Part shown: positions 52,139 to 59,123 of the stretch, one piece after another | Position numbering within the stretch: position 1 is the stretch's first letter | Layout of the letters: each line of letters opens with the position of its first letter | Assembly: GCA_025058835.1 (NCBI GenBank) | Contig: JANXEI010000002.1 | Location: forward strand, 62,001-126,000 | Direction: 5' to 3' | Length of the DNA stretch: 64,000 nt | From: Acidilobaceae archaeon | Lineage (GTDB): Archaea > Thermoproteota > Thermoprotei_A > Sulfolobales > Acidilobaceae | Made by a program: the position numbers and the translations under genes | The notes under the pieces: generated by a model | What the model was told of the DNA's origin: nothing | Databases searched by the model: none | What the model saw: only the letters and a program-made list of their open reading frames with translations

Positions 52139-53134
52139 GTGAGAGTAGAGGTGGACGAGGAGGCAGCCAAGAGGTTTGCGCTGATCGTATCGTCAATGGC
52201 AAGAGCCGTGAAGCCTAACCCCTTCCTGGAGCCAGAGTTCTATCCGCCAAAAGATGCTAGTAAGAGAGAAGTAACGGCATACTTCCTAGTCATGACGGCC
52301 ATGGATCACAGGGCCAGCAGGCCGGGGAAGCCTTACGAGGGAGTCATAGAGGGCAGGACGTATCGCGGCGCAGAGCTGTTGTACAGGCTAGGGAGCATGA
52401 AGTTCGGAGAGGACAGAGGTTTCTTCGAGGCAGAGAGGTTGGCAAAGGTGAGGATGAACGATATCGAGGAGTGGCTCACATGGAACGGAAGGCTCAGGAA
52501 GCCCCCTGACGTAGAGGTGAGGACGGAGCTGTTGAGGGACATCGGCGAGAAGCTGCTCAGGCTATACGATGGAGATCCTTTCAGGCTGGTCCTAGAGGCA
52601 AGGGGCAAGCTGAAGGAAGGAGCGAGGGGCTTCATTGTCGATCTGAAAGCCTTCAAGGCCTTTCGAGACCCCGTGGAGAAAAAGGCCTTCCTCCTTGCTA
52701 AGTTCCTCGAGAGGAGAGGGGTGCTGCAGATTCTCGACCAGCACAACAAAGAAGTTCCCGTGGACAACCACCTGGTCCGGATCGCCCTGAGGGTGGGGCT
52801 GGTGAGGGTCGATGATGAGAGCCTAGAGAAGATCGCTGGAGGGGTGGAGCTCAGCGAGGAGGAGGACGTGATGATAAGATATGCAGTGAGGACTGCCTAC
52901 AAGGAGGTAGCCGTGAGAGGCTCCATAGACCCTTTCCTTCTTGACGACGTGATCTGGAACTTCGGTAGGAACTGCTGCTCTAGGGAAAGGCCCACCTGCA
53001 GGGGGTCCTGCTCGCCTGAGTGTGCGGCAATGGCAGGTTGTAACGGCGGCTGCTCCCTCTCCCCCATATGTGCGGCCTTCAGGGAGCCGAAGTTCATGGT
53101 GCCAGAGCACAGGTTCTACTCCTACTGGTACTGA
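52139..53134 (+). CDS. HhH-GPD-like protein with cysteine-rich Fe-S region
   Basis: 331 residues. The segment PVDNHLVRIALRVGLVRV (about residue 201 on) has the form of the DNA glycosylase motif in which the aspartate is catalytic (VDxHVxRxxxRLG). The last 60 residues have ten cysteines (CCSRERPTCRGSCSPECA, CNGGCSLSPIC), which suggests one or more Fe-S clusters or zinc. The N-terminal half (AMDHRASRPGKPYEGVIEG, AELLYRLGSMKF) is conserved-looking but not assigned. I judge it an uncharacterised relative of EndoIII-type glycosylases; a different base-excision or RNA-glycosylase role is possible. GTG start. Confidence 0.6.
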   Translation: MRVEVDEEAAKRFALIVSSMARAVKPNPFLEPEFYPPKDASKREVTAYFLVMTAMDHRASRPGKPYEGVIEGRTYRGAELLYRLGSMKFGEDRGFFEAERLAKVRMNDIEEWLTWNGRLRKPPDVEVRTELLRDIGEKLLRLYDGDPFRLVLEARGKLKEGARGFIVDLKAFKAFRDPVEKKAFLLAKFLERRGVLQILDQHNKEVPVDNHLVRIALRVGLVRVDDESLEKIAGGVELSEEEDVMIRYAVRTAYKEVAVRGSIDPFLLDDVIWNFGRNCCSRERPTCRGSCSPECAAMAGCNGGCSLSPICAAFREPKFMVPEHRFYSYWY

Positions 53135-53161
53135 GCTGGGAAGGTCAGCAAACCTTAACCG

Positions 53162-53297
53162 TAAATATTTTATGAGCCGTCCCCCGCGATTCCACGTTCA
53201 AGCAGGCTGTGCAGCTAGCAGAGTAGAAGCGATAGCTGAATCCCTCGAGCTTTAAGCTACAGCCCTTGAGTGCTGGTCTTGAGGCTCCGCGTGGGTC
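53162..53297 (+). other. Intergenic region with strong TATA and a long imperfect hairpin
   Basis: An A/T-rich TATA-like stretch (taaatatttta, 53162-53172) is followed by structured DNA rather than a gene. GGCTGT (53205-53210) and AGCT (53213-53216) pair with AGCT (53255-53258) and ACAGCC (53259-53264): ten base pairs with a two-base bulge. An alternative stem AGCTA/TAGCT (53213-53217 / 53233-53237) is inside it. A second TATA-like GCTTTAAGC (53249-53257) fits the small gene at 53298. This may be a noncoding RNA gene or a leader; no family is recognised. Confidence 0.3.
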
Positions 53298-53459
53298 ATG
53301 ACAAGGACAATAATAAGGGCAGAGATAGTAGGAGTCGAGCTGGGCGAGAGGCAGGTAGGGACATGTGGGAGGAGCACGGCCGCTCTAAGCACGAGCAAGA
53401 GAGCTTTCTGGGGGGAGCGCGAAAAGTTGTCCATGATCCCTCTCCCAGAGCCGCCATGA
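53298..53459 (+). CDS. Small unknown protein, 53 residues
   Basis: Not recognised. An ATG at 53298 opens a 53-residue frame beginning MTRTIIRAEIVGVELGERQV and ending LSMIPLPEPP. Its stop overlaps the ATG of the next gene in the form ATGA, as in other operons here. The competing longer frame from 53270 encodes only charged, serine-rich filler over the same bases. A TATA-like GCTTTAAGC at 53249-53257 lies about 45 bases upstream of the ATG. Confidence 0.45.
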   Translation: MTRTIIRAEIVGVELGERQVGTCGRSTAALSTSKRAFWGEREKLSMIPLPEPP

Positions 53460-53905
53460 GCGGCGCTGAATCCGGAGGTAGAGGTAGCCCGGCAAGAGTC
53501 CTGCTCACATGGGGCGCCGGATCAGTGGGGGTAAGCTTCACGAAGCAACTTCTTCTAGAGTTCCGGAACCTCGTGGTTTCGATAGGTGCCTCCTCTCTCA
53601 CGATCTCCAGAGCCCGAGAGATAAGGGAATATGTTATTGGCGGGAGGAGATACGTGTACTTGGAGCTCCCTCCCCTCGAGCCTCTCGAAAGAAAAGGTTC
53701 GCAGAGGAAGGTAGAGATGGGCGCTTTCGAGGTAACGAGCGTCAAGGTAGGCCCGCTTGATTTCCTAGTCGCGAAGCCCCTCCGCAGCACCTCCATTGGG
53801 CTCGTAGTAATAGGGCGGGACAGGCTTATGCTAGAAACGTTTCGGGAGAGAGAGGTGAGCCCAACCATAGAGGGGGGAGGGGAGGTCAGGCTCGTAGTCC
53901 TATAA
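53456..53905 (+). CDS. Unknown protein upstream of the PINA operon genes
   Basis: Not recognised. From ATG 53456 it encodes 149 residues: MSGAESGGRGSPARVLLTWG at the start, then FRNLVVSIGASSLTISRARE, VYLELPPLEP and a beta-rich end (FEVTSVKVGPLDFLVAKPL, GLVVIGRDRLMLETF). No membrane helix or cysteine pattern. It overlaps the small gene before it (ATGA) and ends at the TATA box of the next. Confidence 0.55.
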   Translation: MSGAESGGRGSPARVLLTWGAGSVGVSFTKQLLLEFRNLVVSIGASSLTISRAREIREYVIGGRRYVYLELPPLEPLERKGSQRKVEMGAFEVTSVKVGPLDFLVAKPLRSTSIGLVVIGRDRLMLETFREREVSPTIEGGGEVRLVVL

Positions 53906-53907
53906 AA
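53901..53907 (+). promoter_or_regulatory. TATA box inside the stop of the 149-residue gene
   Basis: TATAAAA at 53901-53907 includes the TAA stop of the preceding gene and lies 33-39 bases before ATG 53940, suggesting a leader of about ten bases and a separate promoter for the amidohydrolase-like, PINA and Hjc genes. Confidence 0.55.
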
Positions 53908-53939
53908 GTGCTTCGTACACCACTACAATAGGTCCTGCA

Positions 53940-54821
53940 ATGGGAGTTGACATATTGCTGACAGGCTCTGTTATCTTCACCGGCGAGAGGGTCCTGAGAA
54001 GAGGTTACGTGTACGTCAAGGACGGGAAGATCGAGGGAGTAGGGGAGGGGGTGGTGCCGGAGGAGTACACATATGCAACTTTGGTGCTCGGGGGGGAGGG
54101 GAGGATCATAGCACCGGGCCTCGCGGCCCTGGCGAGCATAGCAACGTACCCTATCAGGCTAAGGAAGCCCAGCATGGCTGAGAGGGTTCGTTTCTACAAG
54201 AGCTCTGGCCTGAAGACCTTGATGACTGCCTCCCTCCCTGCGGTGTACGAGCTCCACATGAGTGGGGTTACCGTAGTTATTGTAGAAGGCCTGGACGTAA
54301 GCCTTCCCCTGGAGCTTTCCAAGACAGTGGGAGGCTTCTATGGGCTTGCCGTGCCTGTCTGTAGCGGTGTTCAGCCGGACTACGTGCCTGGCCTCGTAGC
54401 AGTGGCGACCCTCTCGGGAGAGGGCTGTGAGGGAGAGGGAGAGATCAGGGAAGTGGAGGGGAAGGGCATGACAAAGTTGGGCTCCGTGCTCAGCTTCTTC
54501 AACTCTATATCGTTCTCCCTGGGTTCCTCACCCGATCCCTGGGAGGAGAACGTAGCGCTGAGAAAAGCCCTCTCCCTCCCGCCCCCAGTCATAAAGCCAG
54601 GGAGAATTGCTGAGATAGCCGTGTTCGACGCCAGCAGGCCGCCTGCAATGCTCCTCGACCTCGCAGATGACAGAGACATAGTAAAGGTCTATTCTAGCGG
54701 CGCAAGGCTGGAGAGCCTTATAGCAGGGGAGGATATCCTGGTGGACACTGGAGAGCACCTATACATAACGGAGAAACAGTTCCGCGAGACGAGGAACCTT
54801 GCAGAGAGGTTGAAGAAATAA
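53940..54821 (+). CDS. Amidohydrolase-like protein without metal ligands
   Basis: 293 residues. The N-terminus (ILLTGSVIFTGERVLRRGYV and DGKIEGVGEG) and C-terminus (KPGRIAEIAVFDASRP) match the composite beta domain of amidohydrolases such as dihydroorotase or imidazolonepropionase. Where the family has its H-x-H metal site after PG, this protein reads IIAPGLAALASIATYPIR, with no histidine, and the barrel is about 100 residues short. It is probably not an enzyme of the usual kind. It is followed by PINA after 31 bases, so a structural or regulatory link to recombination is possible but unproven. Confidence 0.65.
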   Translation: MGVDILLTGSVIFTGERVLRRGYVYVKDGKIEGVGEGVVPEEYTYATLVLGGEGRIIAPGLAALASIATYPIRLRKPSMAERVRFYKSSGLKTLMTASLPAVYELHMSGVTVVIVEGLDVSLPLELSKTVGGFYGLAVPVCSGVQPDYVPGLVAVATLSGEGCEGEGEIREVEGKGMTKLGSVLSFFNSISFSLGSSPDPWEENVALRKALSLPPPVIKPGRIAEIAVFDASRPPAMLLDLADDRDIVKVYSSGARLESLIAGEDILVDTGEHLYITEKQFRETRNLAERLKK

Positions 54822-54852
54822 GCCTTCTCCCCGTCTCTCACCAGGGGCACAT

Positions 54853-56373
54853 GTGTCAGGCACGCTTTACGTTGCAGATCATGACGTAGTGCTGGACGGC
54901 AGCCTGATAAGCATGGCCGAGAGGGGGGAAATAAGGGGGAGGCTGTTCATACTAAAGGCGCTGGTCGACTATTTCAGCTCCGAGGCGTGGGCGGGCAGGG
55001 GCATAGGCTTCGCGGGGCTGGAGGAGCTAAAGAAGCTGCAGGAGCTCCGCCTTGACTCACTCGAGATAGCTATAGTCGATGAGGAGAGGAAAATCAAGGA
55101 GCTAGACGCGAACTCTGTCAGATGGCTGGTGAGGGACTACGCGTGGAAAGTGGGAGCAATTCTGATCACCTCTGACCGCGCGCAGGCTGCAGCCGCCCAA
55201 GCAATGGGAGTGAGAGTCATGCTCTCCTCGAGGGGCAGCTCTGGAAGGCTTAAGATCGAGACCTTCTTCGATGCCAAGACAATGAGCGTTCACCTGAAGG
55301 AGGGCGCGCCCCCCCTCGCAAAGGTCGGGAGTCCAGGGAGGTGGCTCTTCGTCAGGCTAAGGGAGGAGCCAATGGGAAGAGGGGAACTAGAGGAGATGTC
55401 TAGGGAGATAGTGGAGGAGGCGAGCAGAGGAGGGGGATACGTTGAGATAGACAGGCTCGGCTCTACCATAGTGCAGTTAGGGGACTACAGGATCATCATA
55501 GCTAGGCCCCCCTTCAGCAACGGCTGGGAGATCACGGCCGTGAAGCCTCTAGTAAAGCTCAAGCTTGAGGACTACGGATTACCGGAGAAGCTGTTGAAAA
55601 GGTTGATGGAGAGGGCAGAGGGCATCCTGATAGCGGGAGCTCCGGGCATGGGTAAAACCACCTTTGCCCAGGCCCTTGCAGAGTTCTACTCTAGGCAGGG
55701 AAAGATAGTGAAGACCGTTGAGTCTCCGAGGGACATGAAGTTGCCCCCCGTCATAACTCAATACTCAAAGACCTATGCAGATGCGGGAGAGCTCCACGAC
55801 ATCCTGCTGCTCTCGAGGCCCGACTACACCGTGTTCGACGAGCTCAGGAGCGATGAGGACTTCAAGCTCTATATGGACCTGAGGCTGGCAGGCATAGGTA
55901 TGGTCGGCGTCCTCCACGCCACTACTCCTATCGACGGGGTGCAGAGGTTCATCAGGAGGGTAGAGTTAGGCATGATACCCAGCATCATAGACACAGTGAT
56001 CTTCATAAACGAGGGGAGAGTGGAGAAAGTTTATGAGGTATCTATGACCGTAAAGCTCCCCTCGGGACTGAGGGAAGCAGAGCTTACTAGGCCGGTCGTG
56101 GAGGTAAGGGACTACCTCACGGGAGAGCTGGAGTTCGAGATCTACACGTTTGGAGAACAAACCATGGTGGTCCCGGTAAAGAGCGCAAGGAGGGCTCCAG
56201 GAGTGGAAGAGAGCGTGAGGAGGGTCTTGCCGGAGGCTAGAGCAGAGGTGAGGGAGGGCACCCTGATAGTGAGGATTCCAAGGTTGGCGAGCAAAGTAAC
56301 CGCAAGGAAGATAAAGAGGTTGAAGAGCATAGCAGAGGACCACGGGCTGGAGCTGAGGATACTCCCGGAGTGA
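54853..56373 (+). CDS. PINA, PIN-domain ATPase (Holliday junction branch migration)
   Basis: A hexameric ATPase known from Sulfolobus that drives branch migration and interacts with Hjc and Hel308/Hjm. Here residues 1-130 form a PIN domain (VADHDVVLDGSLI, GAILITSDRAQAAAAQAMG), and residues about 240-420 form a PilT-like ATPase: Walker A AGAPGMGKTT, Walker B region TVFDELRSDEDF and VGVLHATTPIDGVQRF. A KH-like C-terminal domain follows. 506 residues. The start is GTG 54853. It is four bases from hjc, which supports the identification. Confidence 0.85.
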   Translation: MSGTLYVADHDVVLDGSLISMAERGEIRGRLFILKALVDYFSSEAWAGRGIGFAGLEELKKLQELRLDSLEIAIVDEERKIKELDANSVRWLVRDYAWKVGAILITSDRAQAAAAQAMGVRVMLSSRGSSGRLKIETFFDAKTMSVHLKEGAPPLAKVGSPGRWLFVRLREEPMGRGELEEMSREIVEEASRGGGYVEIDRLGSTIVQLGDYRIIIARPPFSNGWEITAVKPLVKLKLEDYGLPEKLLKRLMERAEGILIAGAPGMGKTTFAQALAEFYSRQGKIVKTVESPRDMKLPPVITQYSKTYADAGELHDILLLSRPDYTVFDELRSDEDFKLYMDLRLAGIGMVGVLHATTPIDGVQRFIRRVELGMIPSIIDTVIFINEGRVEKVYEVSMTVKLPSGLREAELTRPVVEVRDYLTGELEFEIYTFGEQTMVVPVKSARRAPGVEESVRRVLPEARAEVREGTLIVRIPRLASKVTARKIKRLKSIAEDHGLELRILPE

Positions 56374-56377
56374 TAAA

Positions 56378-56800
56378 ATGCCGAGCCGGAACTCTGCGAA
56401 GGCGGAGAACGAGCTTGCCAACGTGCTCTGGAGGAAGGGGTATCTCGTCGTAAGGGCTGCGGCTAGCGGTAGGGGAGTGAGGGAGAGGTTTCAGCCAGAC
56501 CTAGTAGCAGCTAAGAACGGAGTGATCTTAATAATAGAGGTGAAGAGCACGAACAGCGAAACCATCTATCTAAGAGCTGAGCAGGTGAATGGCTTGAGGG
56601 AGTTGAGGGATAGATCGAGAGGACATGTTTTCATCGCCGTGAGGCTGAGAGGAGGGGAGTGGAGGTTCCATTCACTGGATGACCTGAAAGAGGTTTCAGA
56701 GAAAAGTTACAGGCTCGACAACGTTGAGGAAGGGCTTAGATTGAGGGATGTGGAAGAACTCCTCTTCAAGAGGAGCAAAAAGATTCCGGAGTTCTTCTAA
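56378..56800 (+). CDS. hjc: Hjc, Holliday junction resolvase
   Basis: Cuts four-way DNA junctions. The nuclease core has the conserved E in KAENELAN (residue 9-16), SGRG, QPDLVAAKNGVILIIEVKS (the PD-ExK motif), and a dimer surface after it. 140 residues, normal. The C-terminus KKIPEFF resembles a PCNA-interacting peptide. It is co-transcribed with PINA. Confidence 0.95.
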   Translation: MPSRNSAKAENELANVLWRKGYLVVRAAASGRGVRERFQPDLVAAKNGVILIIEVKSTNSETIYLRAEQVNGLRELRDRSRGHVFIAVRLRGGEWRFHSLDDLKEVSEKSYRLDNVEEGLRLRDVEELLFKRSKKIPEFF

Positions 56801-56847
56801 ATTATTAAGGTCTAGTAAGTCAAACTTATCGGGGGTAAGGCTCAGTA

Positions 56848-57678
56848 ATGGAAAGGTTCCTCCATAGCGAGCTGTTCTTGTTCCAAGCTGTAGGAGATCT
56901 CTTGTCCCTGCTAGTCCTCCTGGTCCTTCTTGCGATATTCCTTATCGCCCTTTCAGTTAGAGTAGTGAAAGAGTACGAGAGGGCCGTCATATTCAGGCTC
57001 GGGAGGCTCCTGGGGGTCAAGGGGCCAGGCTTGTTCCTCCTCATTCCCTTCGTAGACTCAATGATAAAGGTTGATCTGAGGATAGTGACCATAGATGTGC
57101 CGGAGCAGAAGGTCATTACGAAGGATAACGTAACGGTAGGAGTGGACGCTGTTGTCTATTACAAGGTCTTCGATGCAGAGAAGGCTATAACAAAGATCGA
57201 GAACTACGCATATGCTGTACTCATGCTAGCGCAGACCACGTTGAGAGATATAATAGGACAGCTGGAGTTAGATGAGCTCCTCACGAGGAGGGATGAGATA
57301 AACAAGAGGCTGCAAGAGATATTGGACCAGCTCACAGATCCTTGGGGCATCAAGGTCACTGCAGTGACGCTGAAAGAGGTGAAGTTGCCCGAGACCATGC
57401 TTAGGGCGATGGCAAAACAGGCTGAGGCAGAGAGGCAGAGGAGGTCCAGGGTAATCGAGGCGGAAGGAGAGAGGCAGGCAGCGGCCATAATGGCAGAGGC
57501 AGCCACCATGTACGAGAAGCATCCCGTGGCGGTCAGATTGAGGGAATTGCAGACCCTCATAGAGATAGCAAGGGAGAAGAACATGGTCATCGTCACTCCT
57601 ACCTCTGTGGGCGGGGACACTGTAGCTCTCACTACTGCCGTTCTCAGGCAGCAGATGCAGCCAAGGGACGAGAGGTAG
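56848..57678 (+). CDS. Stomatin-like SPFH protein
   Basis: A membrane protein of 276 residues with one N-terminal hydrophobic stretch (LLVLLVLLAIFLIALSV) and the SPFH domain: EYERAVIFRLGRLLGVKGPG, LRIVTIDVPEQKVITKDNV, VDAVVYYKVFDAEKA, and a coiled-coil (AEAERQRRSRVIEAEGERQA). Archaeal stomatins occur in an operon with NfeD proteases, as here (gap of four bases). It probably marks membrane areas handled by the protease. Confidence 0.93.
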   Translation: MERFLHSELFLFQAVGDLLSLLVLLVLLAIFLIALSVRVVKEYERAVIFRLGRLLGVKGPGLFLLIPFVDSMIKVDLRIVTIDVPEQKVITKDNVTVGVDAVVYYKVFDAEKAITKIENYAYAVLMLAQTTLRDIIGQLELDELLTRRDEINKRLQEILDQLTDPWGIKVTAVTLKEVKLPETMLRAMAKQAEAERQRRSRVIEAEGERQAAAIMAEAATMYEKHPVAVRLRELQTLIEIAREKNMVIVTPTSVGGDTVALTTAVLRQQMQPRDER

Positions 57679-57682
57679 GGGC

Positions 57683-59053
57683 ATGAGGATCTTCCTTCTT
57701 TTCCTCCTTCTTCTCACCCTATCCTTTGGAGCTAATGGAGGGGACCTCGGCAAGCAGTACTGCGGTGAAGTAAACAAAACAGTTGGCATTGTAGAGGGCG
57801 AGGGCTTCGACAGGAAGGCAGGCCCTTCAGTCCTAGTGATAAAGGTAGAGGGGGTCATAAATGAGTGGACAAAGCAATACGTCACAAGGGCCATAGGGGA
57901 AGCGGAGAAGAGGAACGTGCCGCTTATCATAGAGCTGAACACTCCAGGCGGTCTGGCAGACGCTGCGACCGATATTGTAGTAGCGATAAGCAGGAGCAGA
58001 GTTCCCGTGATAGGCTTCGTGGTGGATAAGTGGGCAGAGAGCGCAGGCACTCTTATCCTCATGTCTACTCATGTGGCTGCGATGCAACCGGGCACCATCA
58101 TAGGCTCCCTGCAGCCTGTCAGCTATGACCCTGCGACGGGCAGATACTCCCCTGTGAACGAGAGCAAAATACTTAACCCCATAATAAAGAGTCTATGCGA
58201 GCACGGAGGCACGAAAGGGAGAAACCTCACTGCCATGGTTAGGTTTGTTCTCTTCAACGATAACTATGGCGCCAACGAGGCTCTCCAGAAAGGCGTAATA
58301 GACGTAGTTGCCACGACCAGGGAGGAGCTCATCAGAAAGCTCAACGGCCTCACGATAGCTGTTTTCACCGGAGAGAGGGTTAGGCTAGAGCTCGAGGGCT
58401 CTTATGAATTTTTGGACCTCACCCTTTCAGAGCGAACTCTGAGCATCCTCTCAGACCCCTTGATATCTGGCTTGCTGCTCTCGGTAGGCATTCTTGCGCT
58501 GGTTTTCAGTATAGCCTCGGTGAACATACCCGGAATGGCCCTGGGGGCTCTCCTCATAATAGTTGGTCTCCTGGGTAGCGGTCTCAACCCAAACGTGGCA
58601 TCGCTTGCCCTCATAGGACTGGGAGCCATCCTAATCTTTATAGAGCTGAACACTCCTGGCTTCGGCATTATAGGCGGGCTGGGCATAATCATGATAGCCC
58701 TCGGCATCGTGATCTTGCCAGCGGTCCCCGGCGTGGAAGGCTTCACCGCTTCTGCTGAGTACTTGAACAGATTGCTCCTTTACTTGTACGCTATTGGCCT
58801 TGCTGCAGGAGTCTTCACGGCCTTCGTCTCCTACAAGATACTGAAGGCAAGGAGCGCTAAGCCCTACTTGTGGAGACTCGAAGGGGCAAGGGGGGACGCT
58901 ATAGATGACATTTCCCCAGGCAAGCCTGGCTTTGTGATAGTAGAGGGAGAGTATTGGAAAGCGATCAGCGATGAAGAGATAAAGAAGGGGGAGGAGGTAG
59001 AGGTCGTGCAGAAGGTTGGAGCTAGCCTTAAGGTAAGGAAGGTCAGAAAATAG
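57683..59053 (+). CDS. NfeD/STOPP membrane serine protease
   Basis: A ClpP-like protease, 456 residues, known to cut stomatin in Pyrococcus. There is a signal peptide (IFLLFLLLLTLSFGANG), a protease domain with ELNTPGGLADAATDIV, the active serine in WAESAGTLILMS and a lysine expected near residue 155. About five membrane helices follow (from VGILALVFSIA on), and an OB-fold NfeD C-terminus (IVEGEYWKAISDEEIKKGEE). It is transcribed with the stomatin gene. Confidence 0.92.
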   Translation: MRIFLLFLLLLTLSFGANGGDLGKQYCGEVNKTVGIVEGEGFDRKAGPSVLVIKVEGVINEWTKQYVTRAIGEAEKRNVPLIIELNTPGGLADAATDIVVAISRSRVPVIGFVVDKWAESAGTLILMSTHVAAMQPGTIIGSLQPVSYDPATGRYSPVNESKILNPIIKSLCEHGGTKGRNLTAMVRFVLFNDNYGANEALQKGVIDVVATTREELIRKLNGLTIAVFTGERVRLELEGSYEFLDLTLSERTLSILSDPLISGLLLSVGILALVFSIASVNIPGMALGALLIIVGLLGSGLNPNVASLALIGLGAILIFIELNTPGFGIIGGLGIIMIALGIVILPAVPGVEGFTASAEYLNRLLLYLYAIGLAAGVFTAFVSYKILKARSAKPYLWRLEGARGDAIDDISPGKPGFVIVEGEYWKAISDEEIKKGEEVEVVQKVGASLKVRKVRK

Positions 59054-59123
59054 TTCCTCCCGTCTACGTCTTCCCACGGAGAGGTCCCTCCCTTGCTAAT
59101 CCTAAGTATTGGGAGGGCTCTTG

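Noticed and set aside
53270-53455. Long frame giving the 149-residue protein a 62-residue extension
   Set aside because: The extension is charged filler, while another frame over the same bases ends at ATGA with the downstream start.
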